Assembly (NCBI RefSeq): GCF_000701705.1
Contig: NZ_JNJP01000001.1
Span: 1 to 64,000, forward strand
Length of the DNA stretch: 64,000 nucleotides
Direction: 5' to 3'
Origin: Bilophila wadsworthia ATCC 49260
GTDB taxonomy: Bacteria > Desulfobacterota > Desulfovibrionia > Desulfovibrionales > Desulfovibrionaceae
Positions 34,395-43,760 of this stretch are shown here, piece after piece. A model generated the notes under the pieces. The model was given only the letters and a program-made list of their open reading frames with translations, did not search any database and was not told where the DNA came from. Positions within the stretch are counted from its first letter, which is position 1. Every line of letters starts with the position of its first letter. Position numbers and translations under genes: made by a program.

Positions 34395-36293
34395 TCAGCT
34401 GTCCGGGTTCCGTATCTGCCTCAGCTTTCTCCAGAGCGTGGAACGGGAAATGCCCAGTTCCTGCGCCGTCAGCGTCTTGCTGCACCCCATGCGGTAATAC
34501 GTGGAGAGGATTTTTTGCAATTCGCCGCTGTTTTCCCATCCTCCAGACTCGCGCGGCCCTTCCGCCAACTCGGAGGGCTCAAAGATATCGCTGAGTTTGA
34601 TGCTTCTGGAAAGATAGGGGCTGAGCGCGAGATAACGCCGGACGATGTTTTCCAGTTCGCGCAGGTTCCCGGGCCAGCGGTACTGCCCCGTCTTTGCCAA
34701 CAGGGCACGAAGCGGCGCGGCGCGGTCTGGCTCCGAGCCGGGGGCCAGCTTCCGCAGGATTTTTTCCGCTATCTCTCCGGCGCTTTCCGTGTACGCCCGC
34801 AGCGGCGGCAGGTGCAGGTGCAGGATATTCAGCCTGTAGTACAGATCCGCCCGGAAGCGGTTGGCGGCCACTTCACCGTTCAGATCCTTGTTGGTCGCGG
34901 CTATGATGCGCACATCAACGGGGATGACCCGCGAAGCGCCGATGCGCCGGACCTCCTTTTCCTGAATGACGCGCAGCAGCTTGGATTGCAGCTCAAGGGG
35001 CATTTCCCCTATCTCGTCGAGAAAGAGCGTCCCGCCGTGGGCAAATTCAAACATGCCGGGCGAGCCGTTTTTCTTGCCGCCGGTGAATGCCCCGGGCTCG
35101 TAGCCGAACAGCTCGCTTTCCATGAGCGTTGCGGGAATGGCGGCGCTGTTGATGGACAGGAAAGGTTTGGAACCTCTCCGGCTCGCATTGTGTATGCTCC
35201 CGGCCATCACTTCCTTGCCTGTACCGCTTTCGCCCGTGATCAGAATCGTCTCATCGGTCCGGGCAAAACAACGGGCGCGTTCCAGCAATTCTTGAAACAG
35301 GAGCCCCCCGCCGTAGAAATCATCAAAGGAATGTTTGGCCTGAGCCGTTTTGGGCGCGTAGTATTTCCGGATGAACTCATCCTTTTTCTGGATGTCCGTC
35401 ATCGTGCTGAACGTACCGACCGCCCCGATAACGCTGCCATTGTCGAAAACGGGCCTGTAGTTCCCCACGATGTCGACGCCATGCACCGTATGGGGATGGG
35501 TTTCCTGGGGTTCCCCTCCTTTCAGCACGGCCTCGAACGTATTCTGGGGGAATATATTCCACGATTTTCTGCCGATAACGTCCGCTCCCGACACGGCAAA
35601 AAGCTTTTCGGCACTCTTGTTGAAGAAGGTTATCTCGTTGTCCTGATCGACCGTGATGACGGCCTCCGCCTGATTGCTCAGGATGGTATCGATGTTTTTC
35701 TGCGAATACCGCGCATATTTCTGGGTATCGGCGATGGAGAGGGCTTTGTGGATGGTCTCCTTCACGGTGAACCTGTTGACCTCGACCGGGAAGACGAGAA
35801 ACCCCATTTCCTGCGCTATGTTGCAGATGTAGCCGCCGCCCACGATGGCGCGCACCCCCCTGCCCTGCAGTTTTCTGAGAATATCCGCGTTGGTGGCGTC
35901 GTCATTGCCGAAGAGGAAGTTGCCGAAATCCTGCCCTACCATTTTCCGGATATCGTCGAGCCACTGGGTTTCCTGGAGATAGTGCCCGTAGGCAACGCCG
36001 CCGGGGCACACGGAGAGGGCCATATGCAGCGATTTGATGATGTCTATATTGTTATATTCCAGCGGAAGAATAGGTATTTTCTTCTTGATGAGCTGCGCGA
36101 TGAAGAAAGACGGGCCGGGCGTGCTGATAATGACTTCGACGGAGCTTGGGAGTTTTTTGTCAATAAAGTCTATGATGCCGTTCAGGTTCTTGCAGTACTG
36201 GATATCGACGCGGGCTCTGTCCTCTTCCAAAATATACTTTTGAATAGCGCGCAGTAAAGGTTGGAGTGTGACAAGCACGAGAATGTCTTTCAT
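34395..36293 (-). CDS. PrpR-type sigma-54-dependent activator
   Basis: The Met at 36293, with GGAGG 4 bases upstream, gives 632 residues. Residues 1-175 match the PrpR N-terminal sensor ([40 protein letters not shown]), about 190-320 a PAS domain ([19 protein letters not shown]), about 335-570 the AAA+ domain with [17 protein letters not shown] and the loop [12 protein letters not shown], a GAFTGG variant of GAFTGA. The C-terminus is a Fis-type HTH ([20 protein letters not shown]). PrpR-type sensors detect small carboxylic acids or related metabolites. It is divergent from module B, whose -24/-12 promoter and palindromic site lie in the shared upstream region. Confidence 0.9.
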   Translation of the reverse strand: MKDILVLVTLQPLLRAIQKYILEEDRARVDIQYCKNLNGIIDFIDKKLPSSVEVIISTPGPSFFIAQLIKKKIPILPLEYNNIDIIKSLHMALSVCPGGVAYGHYLQETQWLDDIRKMVGQDFGNFLFGNDDATNADILRKLQGRGVRAIVGGGYICNIAQEMGFLVFPVEVNRFTVKETIHKALSIADTQKYARYSQKNIDTILSNQAEAVITVDQDNEITFFNKSAEKLFAVSGADVIGRKSWNIFPQNTFEAVLKGGEPQETHPHTVHGVDIVGNYRPVFDNGSVIGAVGTFSTMTDIQKKDEFIRKYYAPKTAQAKHSFDDFYGGGLLFQELLERARCFARTDETILITGESGTGKEVMAGSIHNASRRGSKPFLSINSAAIPATLMESELFGYEPGAFTGGKKNGSPGMFEFAHGGTLFLDEIGEMPLELQSKLLRVIQEKEVRRIGASRVIPVDVRIIAATNKDLNGEVAANRFRADLYYRLNILHLHLPPLRAYTESAGEIAEKILRKLAPGSEPDRAAPLRALLAKTGQYRWPGNLRELENIVRRYLALSPYLSRSIKLSDIFEPSELAEGPRESGGWENSGELQKILSTYYRMGCSKTLTAQELGISRSTLWRKLRQIRNPDS

Positions 36294-36328
36294 GATCCCT
36301 CCGGGCGGCAAAGCGGGCATCCGTCCCA

Positions 36329-36355
36329 AAATGTTTCATCAATGGTGAAACATTT
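36329..36355. promoter_or_regulatory. Palindromic upstream activator site of module B
   Basis: AAATGTTTCA and its perfect complement TGAAACATTT flank a 7-base spacer. It lies 80 bases before the -24/-12 element and 36 bases from the activator start, the expected place for a PrpR-type enhancer site and possible autoregulation. Confidence 0.75.
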
Positions 36356-36435
36356 CGTCTCTTCATGCAACAGAAATAATGCCCGTGGATTCTTTGCCAT
36401 TCCTCTTTTTATGGAATATTGCCATGTTATAAAGT

Positions 36436-36451
36436 TAGCACGCTACTTGCT
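36436..36451 (+). promoter_or_regulatory. Sigma-54 (-24/-12) promoter of module B
   Basis: TAGCACGCTACTTGCT fits the consensus TGGCACG-N4-TTGCT with one change (A for G in the first GG). It is 48 bases upstream of the flavoprotein start and downstream of the palindromic site. Confidence 0.75.
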
Positions 36452-36498
36452 ACAGGGAACGTAAAGTCCTTTTTCGCACAAACTCTTGAGGAGGCTTT

Positions 36499-38187
36499 AT
36501 GATTCCCAAAACGGAAAGACTGAGCGCGGACGTCCTGATTCTCGGAGGAGGCCTGGCCGGGTGCATGGGCGCCGTGGCAGCGATCAAGAAGGGATGTACC
36601 GTCATCCTTGCCGATAAGGCGTGGGTCGGCAGCAGCGGCGAGAGTACTTTCGCCGCCGGCGATATCCTCTACTACGACCCTGAGCAGGACGACATGCACG
36701 AATGGCTGGAACGGTGGAATAAGGCCGGAGACAGCATGTTCGATCCCGAATGGCTGGAATGGTACGGCAAGAACGTACACGAGCTGATCCTGATGCTCGA
36801 CTCATGGGGCATGGAGTTCGAAAAAGACGCACAGGGACGCTTCAAGCGCAAGCCGGGACGCGGCCACCGCGAAGCCGTGGTCTTCCCCGGCTACAAAATG
36901 CAGAAGAAGCTCCGCGGCATCCTCGAAAAGCTCGGCGTGATCATCGTCGACCGCGTGATGATCACGGAACTCCTGACCTCGGACGGCCATGTGGCCGGGG
37001 CTACGGGCTTCAATGTCCGCACTGGCCAGTTCTATGTGTTCGAAGCGAAGAATACGGTCCTTTCCACGGGCGCGTGCAGCTTCAAGGGACAGTACCACGG
37101 GCAGGACATGGTGTCCGGCGAAGGGAACGACATGGCCCTGCGCGTGGGCGCGGAATTCACCAACATGGAATTCGCCAACACCTACAACGCCACCGCCAAG
37201 GACTTCGACATCTGCGGCATGAGCCGTTTCCAGTGCCTGGGCGGCCGTTTCACCAACGCCCTTGGCGAAACCTTTATGCACAAGTACGACCCCGTGCAGG
37301 GCGAAGGCGCCATGCTGCACATCCTCGTCCGCGCCATGACGCAGGAAGTGAGGGCCGGACGCGGGCCCATCTCTTTTGACCTCAGGGGGATGAGTGAAGA
37401 AGACAAGGATCTGAGCAGGCGGATGCTCCCCATGTTTTTTGAAGCCTGCGCCAGCAAGGGCGTCGCCCCCTTCTCGGAACCTGTGGAGTGGATCCCGGGG
37501 TTCATGGGTTCCACCAGTTGCGGCGCGGGCCTCACGCTGAAGTCCTTCAGCTGCGACACCACCATCCCCGGCCTGTTCGCAGCGGGGGACATGGCCAATC
37601 AGGGCCTTGTCATGGGCGCAATTGCCGGGCCCGGGGGCATCAACCTGGGTTGGGCTTTGGTGACGGGCTGGAAGGCCGGTGAAGGCGCGGCGGAAGCCTG
37701 TGAAGGCCAAACGCAACTCCCCGTGGATGAGGCGCAGATCGCCGCCCTCAAGGAAAAAACCTTCGCCAAGTTCGGCCACAAGGGGCATATGAGCGTAGGC
37801 GATGCCATCTACCGTATCCAATCGCTGACTATCCCAGCGAAGTACAACATCATCCGCTCGGAGGCGAGCCTTAGAGAGGCTCTGGCCGGTCTGGACGAGG
37901 TGGAACGCGATATCGAAGCCAACGTAGCCGTGCGCGACATGCACGAACTCATGCTCTACCATGAGCTGCACGGTATGCTGGCGACGGCGCGCCTGACCTT
38001 CACCAGCGCCCTCCAGAGAAAGGAAAGCCGTGGGTCCCATTACCGTGAAGACTACACGGAAACCGACGGCGAACACTGGAATGTCTGGCTCAAGTCGAGC
38101 TTTAAGGATGGCAAGATCGTGGTCGAAGCCGAACCCATCCCGCTTGAAAAGTTCGAACGCTATGGGCTGGACATCCTACCCCGCTAG
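36499..38187 (+). CDS. Fumarate-reductase/AprA-like FAD-binding reductase, module B
   Basis: 562 residues; GAGGAGG is 4 bases ahead of the ATG. The N-terminal FAD motif is ADVLILGGGLAGCMGAVAAI, with no signal peptide. A late FAD strand reads GLFAAGDMANQGLVMGAIAG, and the C-terminus has RKESRGSHYREDYTETDGEH. The module A enzyme has a closely similar C-terminal signature. This is the catalytic subunit of a fumarate/APS-reductase-fold enzyme that reduces or oxidises an organic anion in the cytoplasm. The ferredoxin encoded next should supply or accept its electrons. Substrate unknown; the linked SLC13 permease implies an imported anion. Confidence 0.86.
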   Translation: MIPKTERLSADVLILGGGLAGCMGAVAAIKKGCTVILADKAWVGSSGESTFAAGDILYYDPEQDDMHEWLERWNKAGDSMFDPEWLEWYGKNVHELILMLDSWGMEFEKDAQGRFKRKPGRGHREAVVFPGYKMQKKLRGILEKLGVIIVDRVMITELLTSDGHVAGATGFNVRTGQFYVFEAKNTVLSTGACSFKGQYHGQDMVSGEGNDMALRVGAEFTNMEFANTYNATAKDFDICGMSRFQCLGGRFTNALGETFMHKYDPVQGEGAMLHILVRAMTQEVRAGRGPISFDLRGMSEEDKDLSRRMLPMFFEACASKGVAPFSEPVEWIPGFMGSTSCGAGLTLKSFSCDTTIPGLFAAGDMANQGLVMGAIAGPGGINLGWALVTGWKAGEGAAEACEGQTQLPVDEAQIAALKEKTFAKFGHKGHMSVGDAIYRIQSLTIPAKYNIIRSEASLREALAGLDEVERDIEANVAVRDMHELMLYHELHGMLATARLTFTSALQRKESRGSHYREDYTETDGEHWNVWLKSSFKDGKIVVEAEPIPLEKFERYGLDILPR

Positions 38188-38230
38188 GCCCGGCTATCCA
38201 TTTCATTCTCAGCAAGAACCGGAGTTCTCC

Positions 38231-38443
38231 ATGCCCATCTTTTCCATAGACGCTGAAAGTTGTGTCAATTGCGGCAAATGCGTGAAGATATGCCCCCTCG
38301 ACGTGCTGCGCGAGGGCAAGACCACGCCTGAAATCGTATACCGTGAAGACTGCCAGTCGTGCTTCCTCTGCATCATCTATTGCCCGAAGCACGCGATCAC
38401 CGTGGATACCGAACGGGGACGGGCTACGCCCGAGCCTTACTAA
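38231..38443 (+). CDS. 2x[4Fe-4S] ferredoxin, AprB-like
   Basis: 70 residues; GGAG lies 6 bases upstream of ATG 38231. Two cluster motifs are seen: CVNCGKCVKICPLDVL and CQSCFLCIIYCPKHAI, each CxxCxxCxxxCP. The arrangement, small size and downstream position relative to the flavoprotein resemble the beta subunit of adenylylsulfate reductase, though the APS-reductase-specific tail is missing. It should carry electrons to or from the module B flavoprotein. Module A uses instead an Fe-S oxidoreductase, so the two modules have different electron entry points. Confidence 0.88.
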   Translation: MPIFSIDAESCVNCGKCVKICPLDVLREGKTTPEIVYREDCQSCFLCIIYCPKHAITVDTERGRATPEPY

Positions 38444-38504
38444 AAAAACAGAGGGAGGGGGCCGCGTGCGCGGGCCTCTCCCCTGAAACCTGCACGAGGT
38501 CAGT

Positions 38505-39965
38505 ATGGCATCTGCCGCCGGTCCCCAGAACTCAGGAAACGTCAACTATTTCTTCCATATAATAGTTTTTCTCTGCATCACGTTCCTTTTCGGCAAGCTC
38601 GATCCCATCGCGCCGCTGACCCTCTTCGGGATGAATACCATCGGCGTGTTCCTCGGCGTCATCTACGCGTGGGTGTTTATCGACATCATCTGGCCCAGCA
38701 TGGTGGGCCTGCTCGCGCTCATGCTGCTCGACGTCCTGCCCGCAACGGCGCTGCTCAACAAGGGCTTCGGCGATCCCACAGTCATCATGATGATGTTCAT
38801 CTTCGTGTTCAGCGCCACCCTCGATCACTACGGCCTGGCGAAGTATATCTCGCTTTGGTTCGTCAGCCGCAAGTGCGTCATGGGGAAACCGTGGCGGCTT
38901 ACCTTCGCGTTGCTGCTCGCCATCGCCATCCTGGGCGGCCTGACCAGCGCCACGCCCGCGGCCGTCATCGGCTGGAGCCTTCTGTACGGCGTATTCGACA
39001 TCTGTGGCTACAAAAAAGGCGACGGCTACCCCATCATGATGATCATCGGCACCGTGTTCGCCGCGCAGCTCGGCATGTCGCTCGTCCCGTTCAAATCCCT
39101 GCCGCTCGTGGCCATCAGCGCCTATGAAAAGCTGTCGGGCACTTCCGTGGACTACGCACTCTACTTGCTCGCCTCCCTGACCACATGCCTCTTCTGCCTG
39201 CTTCTGTTCATCGCTCTGGGCAAGCACCTGTTCCGGCCCGACGTCAGCAAGCTCGAGTCGCTCGACATCAAGCTGATCATCAAGGAATCGGACATGACGC
39301 TGACCGGCATCCAGAAGCTGCTTTTGGGCTTCCTCGTCGCACTCATCATCTTCATGATGCTGCCCGGTTTCCTCCCCAAAGACCTTGCCGTGACCATCTT
39401 CTTCAAAAAGATCGGCAATACCGGCGTGTGCATCCTGCTGGTGGCCCTGCTATGCGCCATACGCGTCAAAGGAAAGGCTCTGCTTCCGTGGCGCGCCATG
39501 GTGAACGAAGGCGTGGCCTGGCCCATCATTTTTATCCTCGCCTTCACGCTGCCTCTGGCCGGGCCGCTGTCCGACCCCAAAAGCGGCATTACCGCGTTCA
39601 TGCTTGAGATGCTCCAGCCGCTGTTCGGCTCGGGTTCCGGCACGATCTTTGTGCTCTGCATGGGCATCGTGGCCGTCATCATGACGCAGTTCATCAACAA
39701 TACAGCTCTGGCCGTGGCGCTCATGCCGGTGGTGCATACCTACTGCTCGACCAACGGCGTGTCGTCCGAACTGCCCGTCATCCTCATCACCATCGCTTGC
39801 TGCCTGGCCTTCCTCACGCCCGCCGCAAGCTCCACAGCCGCCATGCTGCACGGCAACGACTGGACCAACACCAAAAGCATCTGGAAAATCGCCCCGTTCC
39901 TTATCGTGCTCTCGCTCATCGTTGCGAGCGCGGTGGTCATCCTCATCGGCAAGGTGTTCCTGTAG
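38505..39965 (+). CDS. SLC13/DASS-type anion permease, module B
   Basis: 486 residues with about twelve hydrophobic helices. Motifs are WPSMVGLLALMLLDV, TSATPAAVIGWSLLYG, the Asn-rich FINNTALAVALMPVV and FLTPAASSTAAMLHGNDWTN. The last of these closely matches the module A permease at 20783. Na+-coupled import of a carboxylate or sulfonate-type anion is the family role. A GC-rich hairpin without T-run lies in the 60 bases between the ferredoxin and this gene, roughly the same place as the attenuator in module A. The 39998 hairpin probably ends the operon. Confidence 0.86.
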   Translation: MASAAGPQNSGNVNYFFHIIVFLCITFLFGKLDPIAPLTLFGMNTIGVFLGVIYAWVFIDIIWPSMVGLLALMLLDVLPATALLNKGFGDPTVIMMMFIFVFSATLDHYGLAKYISLWFVSRKCVMGKPWRLTFALLLAIAILGGLTSATPAAVIGWSLLYGVFDICGYKKGDGYPIMMIIGTVFAAQLGMSLVPFKSLPLVAISAYEKLSGTSVDYALYLLASLTTCLFCLLLFIALGKHLFRPDVSKLESLDIKLIIKESDMTLTGIQKLLLGFLVALIIFMMLPGFLPKDLAVTIFFKKIGNTGVCILLVALLCAIRVKGKALLPWRAMVNEGVAWPIIFILAFTLPLAGPLSDPKSGITAFMLEMLQPLFGSGSGTIFVLCMGIVAVIMTQFINNTALAVALMPVVHTYCSTNGVSSELPVILITIACCLAFLTPAASSTAAMLHGNDWTNTKSIWKIAPFLIVLSLIVASAVVILIGKVFL

Positions 39966-39997
39966 CGGATCCCGCGCTGCCCTTCCTCTTTCAAAAG

Positions 39998-40032
39998 CAA
40001 GGCCAAGCCCCAACCATCAGGGCTTGGCCTTG
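39998..40032 (+). terminator. Probable terminator of module B
   Basis: CAAGGCCAAGCCC and its complement form a 13-bp stem with a 9-nt loop, 33 bases after the permease stop. The T-run is poor (TGTGTCC), so it is a weak or factor-aided terminator. Confidence 0.5.
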
Positions 40033-40143
40033 TGTGTCCCGGACCCCCTCTTTCGAATGAACCCAAAACAACGGAGGCAAGGCACCCCCGTGGCTCTTTG
40101 AAAACATATGAGAATATGTCAATGAGTAGCGGGGGGAGAGGTC

Positions 40144-41107
40144 ATGGAACGCAAACTGACAATCCTGATGCGGGCGCTGCTGGCAGTGGCGCTTGTTGCG
40201 ATTACGCTGGTGCTGACATATGAGTTCTGGCGGGCGGGCAACGGCAAATCCTCCCTGGATGTGCAGGAAATCCGCTTGCAGGCGTCTATCAGCCGGAGGT
40301 CGGTTCCGGGTGGGCTGTATGGACGCCGGAAATATCCCTCGACAATGCCCGCTACCCCATCGTGGTGCTGCGGGGACATTTTGACAAACCCATCCCCGAA
40401 AACCGAAAGATCTACTTCCATATTTGCCATATCGGGATGGAGCTGCATCAAAACGGCATAAAGATCGGTTCCCTTGGGACGCCCCAGGATCTTCCGCCGG
40501 GCACCAGAACGGCGGGCAACGGCTGGCTCAGCCTCACTTCCCCCGGTATTTCGACCACGGACGAAATCATCATCCTTTCCTGCCGCTCCAGAAGCGATAT
40601 GCCGGGACTCTACAACTATTTGCTGAACGAAATCCATGTGGGGGACGCCCCCCCGCTCTTTCTGGAATACTTCCCCACCGAAGGCGTGCTGTCATGCTGG
40701 GGGCCGTCATCGTCCTGCTAGACGCAGGGCGTGGCGCCATCTGGGAGATCCCTCCACCTGATGGAGGATCTCCATCATACTGTCCCAAATTCAGCCCCAC
40801 TTCCTGTACAATAGCCTGATTGCCATCCGGCAGCTTTGCGATATCGATCCCCCAAAGGCCAAACAGGCGGTGACGCTCTTCTCCAGATACCTGCGGGGAA
40901 ACACGGAATCGCTGACAACCGCACGCTATATTCCTCGTGATCATCAAGACCTACAATATATGCGGTGGATATGACAAAGCTGGACTGTGATTTCTACCGC
41001 TTCCTTGCCTAGGATCTGGAAGCCGTCAACGCCTATTCCGACGAATACATGGCCAACTATGGCTGGGCGGAATTCATGTCGGCTACTTGGACAGCAAGGT
41101 GCGCTGA
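40144..41107 (+). pseudogene. Remnant of a LytS/7TMR-DISM-type sensor kinase fused to the end of its response regulator
   Basis: Several pieces lie in different frames. An intact start with ribosome site gives one membrane helix (LLAVALVAITLVLTYEFW). A periplasmic sensor-like stretch is in the next frame (YPIVVLRGHFDKPIPE, KIYFHICHIGMELHQNGIKI). After a deletion of the membrane region comes the histidine-kinase box SQIQPHFLYNSLIAIRQLC of LytS-like kinases, then a short coil (FSRYLRGNTESL). The kinase ATPase is missing. The end (RFLA-stop-DLEAVNAYSDEYMANYGWA, then GYLDSKV one frame over) matches the tail of a LytTR/BTAD-type response regulator. It is clearly decayed: frameshifts, stops and at least two internal deletions. 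Confidence 0.72.
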
Positions 41108-41675
41108 CGGCATATCTGTGCTTTCTGCGGACAGCCCCTCTTTTCGTTGTCCTTTTGTTGTACTCAGCCGTTTAGCTTGAGTGCATCGTTTGGAATAGGG
41201 AGGCTGCTCATGAAAATGGCGGCAGGGAACAGTCCCGTCGAGCGGCTGACGGAGCCGAAAAACGCCATAAAAACGACATGGCCGAAGGCGCTGCAAGGCT
41301 CGTTGAAAATCCGCTGGCGACCATTCAATTGCGGCAGCCCACCCATAAAAAAAGTGCTGGCGCTGAACTCCTACTCCCTATGCCCTGAAAGCGGTACCCT
41401 CCAATCCTCTCTGGTTTGCTGCCGGATGCTCATACTCCTTCCCTCTTCCTTACGAACATCCGCACCATATCCCCCACAGCACAAAGGACACCAAGCACGT
41501 GTCCGGCCTGCCCTATCAACGTATTTGCCAACCATATCCTCATGTTATCCGTCAAGCCAACGACTGCCTTCCTGAATCATGCTCAAGAAATCCGCTTGCG
41601 GCCGGATTGCCCCAACAGGAAACACGGATGTCCTTTAACCGACGAGCGGCAAATCTCACACGGGGAGGCATAGAG
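41108..41675. other. Region without recognisable gene
   Basis: About 570 bases between two remnants. Short frames are open on both strands; one minus frame reads FMAFFGSVSRSTGLFPAAIF and looks membrane-like, but I cannot match it. The region is probably eroded coding sequence. Confidence 0.4.
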
Positions 41676-42165
41676 ATGAAATCCATCCAGACCAAATTTA
41701 TTGTCTTGATTCTTGGCTGCATTCTCCTCTCCTCAAGCGTGATCGGAGGAGCGGGCATTCTGAACGCCAAGCATGTGGTGGATGAGGATTCGGTAAAAAT
41801 CATGAACCTCATGTGCAAAGAAAAAAACAGGAAATCAATGCGCTGTCTCGAGAATCCAGCAATCGGTCAAGACGCTGGCGGTCTACCTCCGCTTCAATCC
41901 CGAATTTACACCGCCGACATCGGGCTTGTTTTGAAGCAAAACGACGCTTGACGGCAGTTTCCGGCAGTACCTTCCCACCGACTTCTCCAGATTCAGCCCG
42001 GAGGATACCGAACATGTAGGCTGGTACTACACCCCGATCAGAAATGGGAAAGCCACATGGATGCATCCCTATCTCAACAAAAACATCAACGTGCAGATGA
42101 TCTCCTTTGTCATTCCCCTTTATATGAATAATCAGAAGGAAATCGACGGATACAACCGAAACGCC
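41676..42165 (+). pseudogene. Cache-domain membrane sensor, N-terminal remnant
   Basis: A good ribosome site (GGGAGG) precedes ATG 41676. A membrane helix (KFIVLILGCILLSSSVIGG) is followed by AKHVVDEDSVKIMNLMCKEK, typical of Cache-containing diguanylate cyclases. One base shift at about 41830 leads to RIQQSVKTLAVYLRFNPEFT, a TGA stop, and then GSFRQYLPTDFSRF, HVGWYYTPIRNGKATWMHPY and ISFVIPLYMNNQKEIDGYN, a recognisable dCache fold. The output domain is not found. It is the sensor half of a cyclic di-GMP or chemotaxis protein that has been truncated and shifted. Confidence 0.68.
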
Positions 42166-42719
42166 CGGGTGGACAACCCTGCAATCAAGGATGGGCAAAG
42201 CACAGATCGACACGCAACTTGTAGTTTCGCCCAGCGCAAAGGCAACGTGGAACCCCTCTGCTGGAAACTCGCCGCCTGGTGGTTCGGAGACAAGGAGGAC
42301 GGCATCGAGATAAAAAACAACGAGTCCAATGGCGAAGGAAAGGCGGTGGAAAAGGTCAAGCACCAAGAAAAATATGAACGTCACGTTAAATGGGAATTAG
42401 CTATGGAAATAGAGTTATATTTCACGTAATACAGCTAACAAGTGCCCTACATATACAAAGACAAAAAACTCTCCAAGCAAGAAACAGGCAAATTCTAGCC
42501 ATACGTCTGGCGGGATGCGCTGTTAGCGACTTGGAGAAATGATATTGCTTGTCAGAAAAACCATATACGAAATCATTAGCACCATCAAAAACAGTTACAA
42601 TAAAGACGCTTTGGCTTCGCTCGAGGCGCTTTTTCTTTTCTGAAACAAGAAGTAGGTTGCATCCAATACCTGAACAACATAGCGTTTTTAATCATCACTT
42701 ATCACAAGGAGTTTCTACT
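42166..42719. other. Low-information region before the methyltransferase
   Basis: The frame of the Cache remnant stays open to 42429 with charged sequence of no family. From about 42430 the DNA becomes AT-rich and carries the methyltransferase leader. The methyltransferase frame is open from 42549, but that part lacks fold-like sequence and a ribosome site. Confidence 0.4.
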
Positions 42720-43466
42720 TTGGACATCCCACGCATCTTCAACATTACCGAAAGTGCTCACCGTATCCATAACCCCTTCACATCAGAAAAACTCGCCACT
42801 CTCGGTGCTGCGTTACGTCTGGAACGGGGAACCCGCGTACTCGATCTCGGCAGTGGTTCGGGCGAAATGTTGTGCACATGGGCACGTGATTACGGAATCA
42901 CCGGTGTTGGCATCGACATGAGTCAGCTATTCTCCGAGCAAGCGAAACTCCGTGCTGAAGAACTCGAAGTCTCAGATAGAGTCAAATTCATCCACGGAGA
43001 TGCTGTCGGCTACGTCACCGAGGAAAAGGTCGGCGTGGCGGCCTGTATCGGTGCCACATGGATCGGTGGGGGGGTCGCCGGAACCATCGAGCTTCTGGCC
43101 AAAAGCCTTTGCACCGGAGGTATCATCCTCATCGGTGAGCCCTACTGGCGGCAATTGCCTCCAACGGAAGATGTTGCCAAAGCTTGCCATGCCAATGCCG
43201 TCATCGACTTTCTCATACTTCCAGAACTTCTCGCATCTTTCGGCGACCTCAACTATGACGTTGTGGAAATGGTTCTGGCTGACCAGGAAGGCTGGGATAG
43301 ATATGAGGCAGCCAAATGGCTCACTATGCGACGATGGCTCGAAGCGAACCCTGACGACGACTTTGCAAAAGAAGTTCGAACCCAGCTGACCTTGGAACCA
43401 AAACGTTATGCCACGTATACACGTGAATACCTTGGATGGGGCGTATTCGCCTTGATGGCGCGATGA
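42720..43466 (+). CDS. SAM-dependent methyltransferase (type 11)
   Basis: I choose the TTG at 42720 because AAGGAG lies 8 bases upstream and the conserved protein start (DIPRIFNITESAHRIHNPFT) follows at once; this gives 248 residues. The SAM site is GTRVLDLGSGSGEMLCTWAR (motif I), then GVGIDMSQLFSEQA (acidic motif II end), and ACIGATWIGGG. It should transfer a methyl group in the cytoplasm; the acceptor is unknown. The gene is less GC-rich than its neighbours and stands alone before a large terminator, so it was probably acquired horizontally. Similar stand-alone methyltransferases of about 250 residues occur widely in bacteria. Confidence 0.78.
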   Translation: MDIPRIFNITESAHRIHNPFTSEKLATLGAALRLERGTRVLDLGSGSGEMLCTWARDYGITGVGIDMSQLFSEQAKLRAEELEVSDRVKFIHGDAVGYVTEEKVGVAACIGATWIGGGVAGTIELLAKSLCTGGIILIGEPYWRQLPPTEDVAKACHANAVIDFLILPELLASFGDLNYDVVEMVLADQEGWDRYEAAKWLTMRRWLEANPDDDFAKEVRTQLTLEPKRYATYTREYLGWGVFALMAR

Positions 43467-43647
43467 CCTTCACATCCAAATAAAAACTTTTGTTCTACAA
43501 TGCGCTTTTCTCTGATCCCGTTCAGGACGACGATGGTTATGCCTGCGGATACCGTATGGAAAAAGTATCAGGTATTTTCTCCAGCAGCGGAGGTATTCCT
43601 CAGGAACACTTCAGCGAAATACGGCAACTATAATAAAAACAAACACA

Positions 43648-43717
43648 AAATCTCCGTGGGCGTAATGCCCGACTGATGGTACGTTTACAGTTCCATCAAA
43701 ACGGAGATTTCTTTTTT
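43648..43717 (+). terminator. Large branched terminator
   Basis: AAATCTCCGT at 43648 pairs with ACGGAGATTT at 43701, enclosing two inner stems (GGGC/GCCC and GATGG/CCATC), followed by CTTTTTT. Confidence 0.7.
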
Positions 43718-43760
43718 CAAGGGAAGTTTTCAGCTCAAAAGCCGAGGCTCCCCCCCGCAG

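Noticed and set aside
34515..36257. Long plus-strand open frame opposite the PrpR-type activator
   Set aside because: The minus strand has full AAA+ and HTH motifs; the plus frame has none.
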